Below, one piece after another: positions 15,286-24,068 of a DNA stretch of 32,082 nucleotides; within the stretch, counting starts at the first letter, position 1; each line of letters begins with the position of its first letter. A program made the translations under genes and the position numbers. The stretch comes from Lachnospiraceae bacterium. GTDB taxonomy: Bacteria; Bacillota; Clostridia; Lachnospirales; Lachnospiraceae. The stretch is taken from assembly GCA_017624495.1 (NCBI GenBank), contig JAGAMY010000026.1, forward strand, positions 1 through 32,082. Direction: 5' to 3'. The notes beneath the pieces were generated by a model. It was not told the origin of the DNA, did no database searches, and worked only from the letters and a program-made list of their open reading frames with translations.

Positions 15286-17196
15286 CTACGCTGTAATACT
15301 GTTTCCTGTATAGAGCTGATAATATTTTCCTTTTTCTTCAATCAATTCGTCATGATTTCCTTTTTCAATAATCCGTCCATTTTCTAAGACTACAATACAA
15401 TCACTGTTTTTTACAGTGGAAAGTCTGTGGGCAATAACAAATGTGGTTCTTCCGCCCATAAGTTTATCCATACCATCCTGAACAATCTTTTCCGTACGGG
15501 TATCAATAGAACTGGTCGCTTCATCCAAAATCAATACCGGTGGGTCTGCAACCGCTGCCCTTGCGATGGCAAGAAGCTGTCTTTGTCCCTGACTTAAATT
15601 CGCACCATCTCCACGCAGCACTGTCTGGTAGCCTTCCGGCAGACGACGAATAAATCCATCTGCATTGGCAAGCTTTGCTGCTGCAATAACCTCTTCATCC
15701 GTAGCATCTAAACGTCCATAACGAATATTTTCCATAACCGTATTGGTAAACAAATGGGTATCCTGCAATACAATACCAAGAGAACGACGTAAATCATCCT
15801 TTTTAATTTTATTTACATTGATACCATCATAGCGGATTTTTCCATCCTGAATATCGTAAAAACGGTTAATCAGATTGGTAATGGTGGTTTTCCCTGCTCC
15901 GGTAGAACCAACAAAAGCAATTTTTTGTCCCGGCTTTGCATAAAGTTTGATGTTATGCAGCACCATTTTTTCATCCGTATAACCAAAATCCACATCATCA
16001 AAGACCACATCCCCCTGTAAACGGATGTAATCTGTTGTTCCCTCTTCTTTGTGATAATGCTTCCATGCCCAGATATGGGTACGTTCATTGGTTTCTTCTA
16101 ATTTTCCATTAACTTCCTTTGCATTTACAAGGGTTACATATCCATCATCTACTTCCGGCTTTTCATCCAACAGGGCAAATACACGCTGTGCACCTGCTAA
16201 TGCCATAACAATACCATTTAACTGCTGGCTTACCTGACTGATTGGCATATTAAAGTTCCGGTTAAAGGTTAAGAAACTTGCAAGACCACCAACCGTTAGT
16301 CCACCAATTTGATTTAGTGCAAGAATACCACCTACAACGGCACAGATAATATAATTCAAATGCCCTAGCTGTCCATTTAATGGTCCTAAATAATTGGCAA
16401 ATTTATTTGCCTTGTAAGCACTTTCAAAAAGCGTGGCATTTAATTTTCCAAACTGCTCTTTACTTTCCGCTTCATGGCAGAATACTTTTACAACCTTCTG
16501 TCCTTCCATCATTTCTTCAATAAAACCATTCAGAGCACCAATATTTTTCTGCTGGTCAACAAAGTAGCTACCGCTGGCACCTGCAATTTTACCGGTAAGT
16601 ACCAATGCAAAGGCTACCATCACAAGTGTTACCACCGTAAGTGGAATACTTAGCGTAATCATACTGATTAACACACTGACAATGGTAATCATACTGGATA
16701 AAATCTGCGGAATACTCTGACTTATCATCTGTCGTAATGCATCAATATCATTGGTATAGTTCGACATGATATCTCCATGCACATGAGTATCAAAGTACTT
16801 AATCGGTAATCTTTCCATATGTGCAAACATATCGTCACGCAGTCTGCGTAAAGTTCCCTGCGTGATATAAATACCTATCTTCGAATAGATAAATGTGGCT
16901 GCCACACCAATGGCATAAAATCCACCTGTACGAAGAATCGCCTGAAGCAATCCTGAAAAGTCTGGCTCATCTGCCAATAACAATGGTGTAATATAATCAT
17001 CAATCAACGTCTTTAAAAACAGCGTTCCCTGTACACTTGCCAATACACTGACAAATATACAAATAATTATCACCATACAGGCAAACATATAATGCTTAAA
17101 TACATAGGAAAGTAAACGTTTAAATACTTTTCCCGGATTTTCTATTTTCTTTTTACCCATTGGAGGTATTCTTTTATTTCCCATTGGTCCTGCCAT
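15286..17196 (-). CDS. ABC exporter subunit B (catalytically canonical half-transporter)
   Basis: A 636-residue half-transporter: an N-terminal six-helix ABC membrane domain (about residues 35-345) and a nucleotide-binding domain. Walker A GSTGAGKT is at 430-437, the signature LSQGQ at 534-538, Walker B with catalytic glutamate E559 (LILDEA) and switch histidine H590 (VIAHRLS). An insertion of about 35 residues (NERTHIWAWKHYHKEEG region) separates the domains. The start overlaps the stop of the preceding ABC gene (TAATG), so the pair is coupled. This is the TM287/288- or LmrCD-like heterodimer type, commonly multidrug or lipid exporters; the substrate is unknown. A MarR gene upstream suggests inducible control. 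Confidence 0.93.
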   Translation of the reverse strand: MAGPMGNKRIPPMGKKKIENPGKVFKRLLSYVFKHYMFACMVIIICIFVSVLASVQGTLFLKTLIDDYITPLLLADEPDFSGLLQAILRTGGFYAIGVAATFIYSKIGIYITQGTLRRLRDDMFAHMERLPIKYFDTHVHGDIMSNYTNDIDALRQMISQSIPQILSSMITIVSVLISMITLSIPLTVVTLVMVAFALVLTGKIAGASGSYFVDQQKNIGALNGFIEEMMEGQKVVKVFCHEAESKEQFGKLNATLFESAYKANKFANYLGPLNGQLGHLNYIICAVVGGILALNQIGGLTVGGLASFLTFNRNFNMPISQVSQQLNGIVMALAGAQRVFALLDEKPEVDDGYVTLVNAKEVNGKLEETNERTHIWAWKHYHKEEGTTDYIRLQGDVVFDDVDFGYTDEKMVLHNIKLYAKPGQKIAFVGSTGAGKTTITNLINRFYDIQDGKIRYDGINVNKIKKDDLRRSLGIVLQDTHLFTNTVMENIRYGRLDATDEEVIAAAKLANADGFIRRLPEGYQTVLRGDGANLSQGQRQLLAIARAAVADPPVLILDEATSSIDTRTEKIVQDGMDKLMGGRTTFVIAHRLSTVKNSDCIVVLENGRIIEKGNHDELIEEKGKYYQLYTGNSITA

Positions 17197-18947
17197 TATG
17201 CTTCACCTTCCTTCTCATCAAAATCTCCACTGCCACTCATCTGTGACTCATATACATCCTTGTAAATTTCATTAGAAGATAATAATTCTTCATGGGTACC
17301 AAAACCATCTACCTTACCATTATCCATAACAATAATACGGTCAGCACTCTGGATACTGGATATACGCTGGGCAATAATAAGTTTTGTTGTATCCGGAATT
17401 TCCTCTGCAAATGCCTTACGGATTTTTGCATCGGTAGCGGTATCTACAGCACTTGTACTATCATCTAAAATCAAAATCTTTGGTTTTTTCAATAAAGCCC
17501 TTGCAATACACAGACGCTGCTTTTGCCCACCGGAAACATTTGCACCGCCCTGTTCAATATGCGTGTTGTATTTTTCCGGCATTTTCTGAATAAATTCGTC
17601 TGCACAGGCTAATTCACAAGCACGTTTACATTCTTCTTCTGTGGCATTTTTATCGCCCCAGCGTAAGTTTTCCAAAATGGAACCACTGAATAATACATTT
17701 TTCTGTAAAACCACAGATACTTCATTTCGAAGCGTTTCTAAATCATACGTCCGTACATCTTTACCGCCGACCTTTACACAACCTTCCGTCACATCATACA
17801 GACGACTGATTAAATTCACAAGACTCGTCTTAGAACTTCCGGTTCCACCTATAATACCAATGGTTTCTCCGGCATGAATATCTAAATTGATGTTGCTTAA
17901 AACCGGCTCACCCTCGCTCTTCTTATAGCTAAAGGATACGTTTTCAAAGGAAATACTTCCATCCGGTACAACCATATCCGGATTTTTAGGATTTTCCAAA
18001 TCAGCCTTTTCTTCTAATACCTCTGCAATTCGCTCTCCACTCGCCATACTAAGTGTAATCATAACAAATACCATGGAAAGCATCATCAGGCTCATCAAAA
18101 TGTTCATACAGTAAGTCAACAAGCTCATCAATTCACCAGTGGTCAGACTGCTGCCCACAATCATTTTTGCCCCAATCCAGCTGATACCTAAAATACAGGC
18201 ATATACGGTAAACTGCATCACCGGAGCATTCCATACCACAACGGATTCTGCTTTTAAAAACATTTTGTAGACATTTCCACTGGCTGCATGGAAACGTTCG
18301 GTTTCAAATTTTTCACGGACAAAGGCTTTTACCACACGGATACCTGTGATATTTTCCTGTACACTGGCATTTAATTCATCATATTTTTCAAATACCTGTT
18401 TAAAATACTTCATGGCTTTTTTGATAATTAAAAACAGGATAGCACCTAAGAATATCACTGCCACAAGATATACCGTCGCAATTTTTGCATTGATACGATA
18501 CGCCATCACCATGGCAAAGATGAGTGTTGCCGGTGAACGCATACACATACGCAGAATCATCTGGTAAGCATTCTGGATATTTGTCACATCTGTCGTAAGT
18601 CTTGTCACAAGTCCTGCCGTACTGAATTTATCTATGTTAGAAAATGAGAATGTCTGAATATTCTCATACATGGCTTCTCTTAAATTTCTTGCAAATCCGG
18701 TGGAAGCTCTTGCTCCATATTTTGCTCCCATAAGTCCGGCATATAAACCGATAATTACCGCCACAAGCATCATTGCACCCACTTTATAAATATGGGTAAT
18801 GTTGCCGGCTTCCACACCATAATCCACGATGGATGCCATAAATACAGGAATCAGCATCTCCATAATAACCTCTAAAATCATAAATATCGGTGTACGGATA
18901 GAATCGGCTTTAAACTCTTTAATTTGTGCCATAAGTGTTTTTAGCAT
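17196..18947 (-). CDS. ABC exporter subunit A (degenerate ATP site)
   Basis: A 583-residue half-transporter with six predicted membrane helices and an NBD: Walker A GGTGSSKT at 367-374, signature VSGGQ at 471-475, and Walker B LILDD, in which the catalytic glutamate is aspartate (D496). The switch histidine is glutamine (Q527, LIIAQRIS). These changes mark the degenerate half of a heterodimer. The partner's altered signature LSQGQ would face this Walker site, and this subunit's normal VSGGQ would face the partner's intact one. It is 14 bases after the MarR gene and one base overlaps the next gene. Confidence 0.93.
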   Translation of the reverse strand: MLKTLMAQIKEFKADSIRTPIFMILEVIMEMLIPVFMASIVDYGVEAGNITHIYKVGAMMLVAVIIGLYAGLMGAKYGARASTGFARNLREAMYENIQTFSFSNIDKFSTAGLVTRLTTDVTNIQNAYQMILRMCMRSPATLIFAMVMAYRINAKIATVYLVAVIFLGAILFLIIKKAMKYFKQVFEKYDELNASVQENITGIRVVKAFVREKFETERFHAASGNVYKMFLKAESVVVWNAPVMQFTVYACILGISWIGAKMIVGSSLTTGELMSLLTYCMNILMSLMMLSMVFVMITLSMASGERIAEVLEEKADLENPKNPDMVVPDGSISFENVSFSYKKSEGEPVLSNINLDIHAGETIGIIGGTGSSKTSLVNLISRLYDVTEGCVKVGGKDVRTYDLETLRNEVSVVLQKNVLFSGSILENLRWGDKNATEEECKRACELACADEFIQKMPEKYNTHIEQGGANVSGGQKQRLCIARALLKKPKILILDDSTSAVDTATDAKIRKAFAEEIPDTTKLIIAQRISSIQSADRIIVMDNGKVDGFGTHEELLSSNEIYKDVYESQMSGSGDFDEKEGEA

Positions 18948-18961
18948 TGTTAAATCAACTC

Positions 18962-19399
18962 CTATTCCAAATTCTTTTTTATCTTATCCAACAGATACAA
19001 TAATTGTTCCCGTTCTTCATCAGAAAAATCTTTTTCAATTTCTGCATGAAACAAATCAATTTCATGGCGTACTCTCTGCTGCAGCTTCTCTGCTTTTTCT
19101 GTTAATTCAATCTTTTTTAGTCTGGCATCATATGCTACAGATATACGTCGGATATATCCTTTTTGTTCTAATCCCTGCAGCATCACAGTTGCCGTAGAAC
19201 GGCGAATATTAAATTCTTTTTCAATGTCTTTTTGAAATACATCTTTTTTTGCTGTATTATCCATGATAAATCCCATCATGGCATTTTGTACGCCTGTCAG
19301 TCCCTCAAATTCCGGTTCTGAAAATCTGTCGTCCAAATTTCTGCGTATCATATTGGATATGCATTTTATCTTAAATCCTATTACCCGGTTTTTATCCAA
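18962..19399 (-). CDS. MarR-family regulator of the ABC exporter
   Basis: A 145-residue winged-helix repressor. The N-terminal helices (FKIKCISNMIRRNLDDRF) form the dimer; the recognition region is DIEKEFNIRRSTATVMLQGLEQKGYIRRISVAYDARLKKIELTEKAEKL, which includes the wing with the typical D-x-R. It is the first gene of an operon with the two ABC subunits. Two TTGTTAG-N4-CTAAC palindromes lie just upstream and are probably its operators, so it should repress its own operon until a ligand binds. Confidence 0.92.
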   Translation of the reverse strand: MDKNRVIGFKIKCISNMIRRNLDDRFSEPEFEGLTGVQNAMMGFIMDNTAKKDVFQKDIEKEFNIRRSTATVMLQGLEQKGYIRRISVAYDARLKKIELTEKAEKLQQRVRHEIDLFHAEIEKDFSDEEREQLLYLLDKIKKNLE

Positions 19400-19426
19400 T
19401 TCCTCACCTCCATACGCCAGTATATA

Positions 19427-19442
19427 TTGTTAGATTTCTAAC
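19427..19442. promoter_or_regulatory. MarR operator candidate, site A
   Basis: TTGTTAGATTTCTAAC contains the perfect palindrome GTTAG-ATTT-CTAAC. It lies about 30 bases upstream of the MarR start codon, with its centre 20 bases from that of site B. Confidence 0.75.
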
Positions 19443-19446
19443 TTAT

Positions 19447-19464
19447 TTGTTAGGTAACTAACAA
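19447..19464. promoter_or_regulatory. MarR operator candidate, site B
   Basis: TTGTTAGGTAACTAACAA is a perfect palindrome through all 18 bases. It shares TTGTTAG-N4-CTAAC with site A, on the same helical face (20 bases between centres). TTGTTA here could also serve as a -35 box, 17 bases from a weak TTAGAA. Confidence 0.8.
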
Positions 19465-19502
19465 TAACACAAATTTTTTTCCAACGCAATAGGCAAATAT
19501 AC

Positions 19503-19546
19503 AAAAAACAAGACAGAAATATCTTTTTTTTCGATACATCTGTCTT
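19503..19546 (-). terminator. Terminator after nadE
   Basis: AAGACAGA and TCTGTCTT pair at 19510-19546, extended by inner TATC/GATA around an A-rich loop, and run into TTTTTTG on the minus strand. It follows the nadE stop closely. Confidence 0.8.
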
Positions 19547-19559
19547 ATTTCACATGATT

Positions 19560-21476
19560 TTATTTTTTTAATCCTTTTACTTCATCCATCCAAATCCGTA
19601 CACAGGCATCCGATGGCATTCGTAAATCTCCTCTTGGTGATACGGCAACCGTTCCCACCTTCGGTCCATCCGGCAGACAGGAGCGTTTAAACTGCTGAGT
19701 AAAGAATCTCCGGTAAAAATTTTCAAGCCATTTATGCAGAACATCTTCTTCATATACACCTGCAAAAGCCTTTAACGCCAGACGATACACCTTCTTCGGT
19801 GAATATCCAAAACGAAGCATATTGTATAAGAAAAAGTCATGCAGTTCATAAGGACCTACAATATCTTCTGTTTTCTGGGCAATTTTACCATCTTCCGGTG
19901 GTAATAATTCAGGACTTACCGGTGTATCTAATACATCGAGTAAAACCTCTCGTAACTTCGCATCTCCACAGGTATCTGCATAATAACGTACTAAATGGCG
20001 TACTAACGTCTTTGGTACAGAAGAATTTACTCCATACATGGACATATGGTCTCCATTGTAGGTCGCACAGCCTAAGGCTAATTCTGACATATCTCCCGTT
20101 CCAATCACCATACCATTTTCTTTATTGGCAATATCCATAAGAATCTGAGTACGCTCTCTTGCCTGCGCATTTTCATAAGTCACATCATGTATGGATGCAT
20201 CATGCCCAATATCCGTAAAATGCACATTTACTGCATCTTTAATAGAAACCTCCATAAAGCTTACACCAAGGCTTTCTATCATGCTTACTGCATTGGTATA
20301 GGTTCTGTCTGTAGTTCCAAATCCCGGCATGGTAACTGCTTTGATACCTTTTCTGTCTAAACCTAAACTATCAAAAGCACGAACTGTCACAAGCAACGCC
20401 AATGTGGAATCCAATCCACCGGAAATACCCACTACGGCACATTTACAATTTGTATGTTTCAAACGCTGATAAAGTCCCATTGCCTGAATGGTTAAAATTT
20501 CTTCACAACGTTTATCTCTTTCTTCTTTTTTGCCCGGAACAAATGGTGACGGGTCGATAAAGCGTGTCAATTCTGTTTCTTCCATTTTCAGAGAAAACTC
20601 CACCTCATCATAAGCCTCTATATTCTGTGGTTCAAAGGTCGTGTTGCGTCTGCGTTCTTCTGCCAGTTTACGCACATCGATTTCCGTATAAATTGTCTCA
20701 TTTGCAAAAAGCTTCGATTCAGCTAACATGCTGCCATTTTCTGCGATAATATTGTGACCGGAATATACCACATCCTGTGTGGATTCACCATTTCCGGCAT
20801 TGGCATACACATAACCACAAAGCAGTCTTGCAGATTGTCCACGGATTAAGTCATTTCGGTATACAGCTTTTCCTGTGGTTTCATCACTTGCGGATGGATT
20901 TACAATTAAAGTCGCACCGGCTAAAGCATGCTGTGTGCTTGGTGGATTTGCTGCCCACAAATCCTCACATATTTCTGCACCAATAATTAACTCCGGTATT
21001 TCGGAGCAGACAAATAGAAGCCTGCTGCCAAGCGGAACAGAATCCTCTTCCATTTCAATATACACAGTCTCTTCCATTCCTCTTGCAAAATGCCTTGCCT
21101 CATAAAACTCATTATAATTTGGCAGATACGTTTTTGGCACAAATCCTAAAATCTCTCCATTCGATACTGCTGCTGCCACATTATAAAGCTTCCCTCTAAA
21201 CGCAAGCGGCATTCCCACAAAAACAATGGCATCCACATCTTCTGTAAATTTTGCAATCTTTTTTATCCCCTTTATGGCACCGGATAACAAAATGTCCTGT
21301 AAAAACAAATCTCCACAAGAATAACCGGTAATACACAGTTCCGGGAAAACAATTACTTTTGCACCGTTTTTACTACATTCTTCGATTTTCTCACAGATTT
21401 TTTTTGTATTGTATTTTGTATCTGCCACCTTTACATCCGGTGTTACAGCAGCTACCTTAATATATCCATCTTTCAC
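19560..21476 (-). CDS. nadE: Glutamine-dependent NAD+ synthetase NadE
   Basis: A 638-residue two-domain enzyme that amidates deamido-NAD with ammonia from glutamine. Residues about 1-300 are a nitrilase-type glutaminase: VIVFPELCITGYSC contains the catalytic glutamate, FVPKTYLPNYNEFYE the lysine and GAEICEDLWAANPPS the nucleophilic cysteine. Residues about 330-638 form the synthetase with the PP-loop GISGGLDSTLALL, VIGTGDMSELALG and FKRSCLPDGPKVGTVAVSPRGD. The start is GTG at 21476, overlapping the hslO stop as GTGA, so the genes are coupled. Confidence 0.97.
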   Translation of the reverse strand: MKDGYIKVAAVTPDVKVADTKYNTKKICEKIEECSKNGAKVIVFPELCITGYSCGDLFLQDILLSGAIKGIKKIAKFTEDVDAIVFVGMPLAFRGKLYNVAAAVSNGEILGFVPKTYLPNYNEFYEARHFARGMEETVYIEMEEDSVPLGSRLLFVCSEIPELIIGAEICEDLWAANPPSTQHALAGATLIVNPSASDETTGKAVYRNDLIRGQSARLLCGYVYANAGNGESTQDVVYSGHNIIAENGSMLAESKLFANETIYTEIDVRKLAEERRRNTTFEPQNIEAYDEVEFSLKMEETELTRFIDPSPFVPGKKEERDKRCEEILTIQAMGLYQRLKHTNCKCAVVGISGGLDSTLALLVTVRAFDSLGLDRKGIKAVTMPGFGTTDRTYTNAVSMIESLGVSFMEVSIKDAVNVHFTDIGHDASIHDVTYENAQARERTQILMDIANKENGMVIGTGDMSELALGCATYNGDHMSMYGVNSSVPKTLVRHLVRYYADTCGDAKLREVLLDVLDTPVSPELLPPEDGKIAQKTEDIVGPYELHDFFLYNMLRFGYSPKKVYRLALKAFAGVYEEDVLHKWLENFYRRFFTQQFKRSCLPDGPKVGTVAVSPRGDLRMPSDACVRIWMDEVKGLKK

Positions 21477-22342
21477 TTTCTAATCTCCTTTAATTCCTCT
21501 GTGTCAAAATTGTATGCTGTATTACAGAAATGGCATTTTACTTCAATCCCTTCGCCATCCGCAATCATTTCATCTAAGTCCTTTTTGCTTATGGTGGCTA
21601 AGGATTTTGCAATACGTTCTTTTGAACAGTCACAACGAAATTCTACCGGTATGGTATCTGTCACTTCAAAATCAATATCACCTAATACTTCCTTTAACAG
21701 CATTTCCGGTGAATCACCCTTTTCTAAAAGTGCTGTTACTGAGGTCATATTTGCAATCTGTTTTTCCAATTTATCGATGGTTTCCTCATCCGTAAAAGGC
21801 ATAAGCTGAATGATAAATCCACCTGCCTGTTTTACCGTATTATCCTTGTTCATCAATACGCCAAGTCCCACCGATGACGGTATCTGTTCAGAGGTTGCAA
21901 AGTAGTAGGTCAAATCGTCTGCAATTTCTCCTGTCTGCAACGCAATCTGCCCGATATACGGATCTTTCATGCCTAAATCCTTGATAACACTCATCACACC
22001 AAGACCAAGTGCTCCGCCTACATTTAATTTACCCTGTGCATTTGGAGGCAGCACCACATCCGCCACCTCCGGGTAGCCTTTTACATGTCCTTTTGCATCT
22101 GCTGTTACTGTCAATGCCTTTGCAGGACCGCTTCCCTGTATCTGAATGGTTAAAAGGTCTTTTTCTCCCTTCATCATCGTTCCCATCATCACCGCACCGG
22201 ATAACAGTCTGCCTAAAGCTGCTGTCATAATCGGGCTTGTATTATGATGTACCCTTGCTTTTTCCACCAAATCCCTTGATGTAATGGCAAATGCACGAAT
22301 CTGTCCATTCGCCGCCGTTGCTCTTGCTATATAATCTGACAT
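21473..22342 (-). CDS. hslO: Redox-regulated chaperonin Hsp33
   Basis: A 289-residue redox-activated holdase chaperone. It begins MSDYIARATAANGQIRAFAITS and has the family segments TMMKGEKDLLTIQIQGSGP, KGHVKGYP and GEIADDLTYYFATSEQIPSSVGLGVL. The zinc site is complete: CDC in EFRCDCSKERI and CHFC in VKCHFCNTAYNF near the C-terminus, giving the four switch cysteines. The start lies four bases after the methyltransferase stop, with AAGGAGG inside that gene. It overlaps nadE by four bases. Confidence 0.96.
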   Translation of the reverse strand: MSDYIARATAANGQIRAFAITSRDLVEKARVHHNTSPIMTAALGRLLSGAVMMGTMMKGEKDLLTIQIQGSGPAKALTVTADAKGHVKGYPEVADVVLPPNAQGKLNVGGALGLGVMSVIKDLGMKDPYIGQIALQTGEIADDLTYYFATSEQIPSSVGLGVLMNKDNTVKQAGGFIIQLMPFTDEETIDKLEKQIANMTSVTALLEKGDSPEMLLKEVLGDIDFEVTDTIPVEFRCDCSKERIAKSLATISKKDLDEMIADGEGIEVKCHFCNTAYNFDTEELKEIRK

Positions 22343-22346
22343 AATC

Positions 22347-23108
22347 TTATGCCTCCTTTATCTTTTTACATTCTTTTGCAACAAAATATACCCTTTCACT
22401 TTCTTCTACCGGAGCTTCAAATGAGCCTTCGCCAAAACATGCCACAAATTCAAGTCCTGCTTCTTCCAGCAAACTCTTTATCACTTCTAATGCATAACCT
22501 CTCTGGTAGTGGGTTTCCTCATATTTTACATATCTGCCGTCTTCCTCTTTAATAAATAACGTCAAATCATACTCGTTTATCTGTTCCTCTTCATCATAAT
22601 AATTGTCCCAGATAAAACTGCCCTCTTCCCGATTTTCACAAATTGTCGTTTCACCTAAAATCTCTTTATATTTATATATGGTGTTCAAATCAAATATAAA
22701 AATACCACCCGGGTCAAGATAATTATTCACCAGCTTAAATACTGCAAGCAAATCCTCTTCCTCTGTTATATAATTCATGGAATCGCAAATGCTTACCACC
22801 GCCTTTACCGTTCCGTAAAGTTCAAATTCCCGCATGTCCTGATTGAGATATAAAATACTAGAATCCTCTTCCTCCTGCTCCCTTGCGATACCAAGCATTT
22901 CCTCTGAAATATCCACACCAATCATATCATAACCTGCTTTAGATAGCAGCCTTGTCATTTTTCCTGTTCCGCAGCCTAAATCCAAAACCAGACCATCCCG
23001 TATATCCTGTTGATGCAATATTTTTAGTACATATGTACACCATTCCTCGTAGGGTACATTGTCCATAAATAAATCGTACACTTCTGCAAATCCGCTGTAT
23101 GTTTCCAT
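22347..23108 (-). CDS. Class I SAM-dependent methyltransferase
   Basis: A 253-residue Rossmann-fold methyltransferase. Motif I is VLDLGCGTGKMTRLL, followed by MIGVDISEEMLGIARE (acidic residue binding the ribose), LYLNQDMREFELYGTVKAVVSICDSMNYI (motifs II-III) and FIFDLNTIYKYKE. It begins METYSGFAEVYDLFMDNVPYEEW, a common opening of this uncharacterised clostridial group. The ATG follows AGGAG. It heads an operon with hslO and nadE. The substrate is unknown. Confidence 0.88.
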   Translation of the reverse strand: METYSGFAEVYDLFMDNVPYEEWCTYVLKILHQQDIRDGLVLDLGCGTGKMTRLLSKAGYDMIGVDISEEMLGIAREQEEEDSSILYLNQDMREFELYGTVKAVVSICDSMNYITEEEDLLAVFKLVNNYLDPGGIFIFDLNTIYKYKEILGETTICENREEGSFIWDNYYDEEEQINEYDLTLFIKEEDGRYVKYEETHYQRGYALEVIKSLLEEAGLEFVACFGEGSFEAPVEESERVYFVAKECKKIKEA

Positions 23109-23149
23109 TTTATTTCTCCTATCCCTGCAAACTAAAAAGGGTCAGTAAC

Positions 23150-23178
23150 ATACTATCAATTTTCTTTCTGAAAAGCAA
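23150..23178 (-). promoter_or_regulatory. Predicted promoter of the methyltransferase-hslO-nadE operon
   Basis: TTGCTT (23173-23178) and TAGTAT (23150-23155) are 17 bases apart on the minus strand, about 40 bases before the start codon. It is divergent from the nagB promoter. Confidence 0.6.
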
Positions 23179-23203
23179 GTTGTAAGTCAATATCGACATC
23201 GTC

Positions 23204-23232
23204 TTGCAAATAAAAAATATCCCTGTTATTAT
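23204..23232 (+). promoter_or_regulatory. Predicted promoter of nagBA
   Basis: TTGCAA (23204-23209) and TATTAT (23227-23232) are 17 bases apart, about 55 bases before the nagB ATG. An imperfect palindrome GTTA-N7-TAAC lies just downstream and could bind a repressor; this is weak. Confidence 0.7.
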
Positions 23233-23287
23233 AGTTATAGAATGTAACTACAATATACTATTTTACATGTATTAAGGGAGGATTTTC

Positions 23288-24040
23288 ATGCATATTATTC
23301 AAACAAAAGATTACAACGACATGAGCCGTAAGGCTGCAAACATTATTTCTGCACAGGTTATTATGAAACCGGACTGTGTACTTGGGCTGGCAACAGGTTC
23401 TACACCTTTGCAGACATATGCCTGCCTGATTGATGCATACAAAAATGGTGACCTGGATTTTTCCAAAGTCTCTTCCATCAATTTAGACGAATATCGGGGA
23501 CTTTCTCATGAAAACGACCAGAGTTATCATTATTTCATGAAAACAAACTTTTTTGACCATATCAATATTCACCCAGAAAATACCCATGTACCGGACGGTA
23601 TGGAACCGGATGCGCAAAAAGCCTGTGATGACCACAATGCCATTATCCGTGAACTTGGCGGCATTGATTTACAGCTTTTAGGTTTAGGTTTAAATGGACA
23701 TATCGGATTTAATGAACCGGATGAATACTTCGCAAAAGAAACCCATTGTGTAGATTTGACAGAAAGCACCATTCAGGCAAATTCAAGATTTTTTGCCTCC
23801 ATCGAAGAAGTTCCTACACAGGCATATACCATGGGTATACAAAACATTATGATGGCAAAAAAAGTCTTAATTATTGTGAATGGTGAAGCTAAAGCTGATA
23901 TTGTAGCAAAAGTCATCCTAGGTCCGGTAACTCCACAGGTTCCTGCATCCATTTTACAGATGCATCCGGATGTTACTCTTGTAGCGGATGAAGCGGCATT
24001 ATCTGTGTATAACCGATTACGCAAGGAAACGAATAAATAA
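23288..24040 (+). CDS. nagB: Glucosamine-6-phosphate deaminase NagB
   Basis: A 250-residue enzyme converting glucosamine 6-phosphate to fructose 6-phosphate and ammonia. Motifs: LGLATGSTPLQTYACL (phosphate loop), NLDEYRGL with catalytic aspartate and tyrosine, LLGLGLNGHIGFNEPDE with the proton-transfer histidine, and MGIQNIMMAKKVLIIVNGEAKA. AAGGGAGG precedes the ATG. It is followed 28 bases later by nagA, the enzyme that supplies its substrate. Confidence 0.97.
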   Translation: MHIIQTKDYNDMSRKAANIISAQVIMKPDCVLGLATGSTPLQTYACLIDAYKNGDLDFSKVSSINLDEYRGLSHENDQSYHYFMKTNFFDHINIHPENTHVPDGMEPDAQKACDDHNAIIRELGGIDLQLLGLGLNGHIGFNEPDEYFAKETHCVDLTESTIQANSRFFASIEEVPTQAYTMGIQNIMMAKKVLIIVNGEAKADIVAKVILGPVTPQVPASILQMHPDVTLVADEAALSVYNRLRKETNK

Positions 24041-24068
24041 TTACCATGTCACATTGGAGGATAACAGG

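Noticed and set aside
23233-23250. Repressor site GTTA-N7-TAAC downstream of the nagB promoter
   Set aside because: Only four matching bases per arm; could easily be chance.
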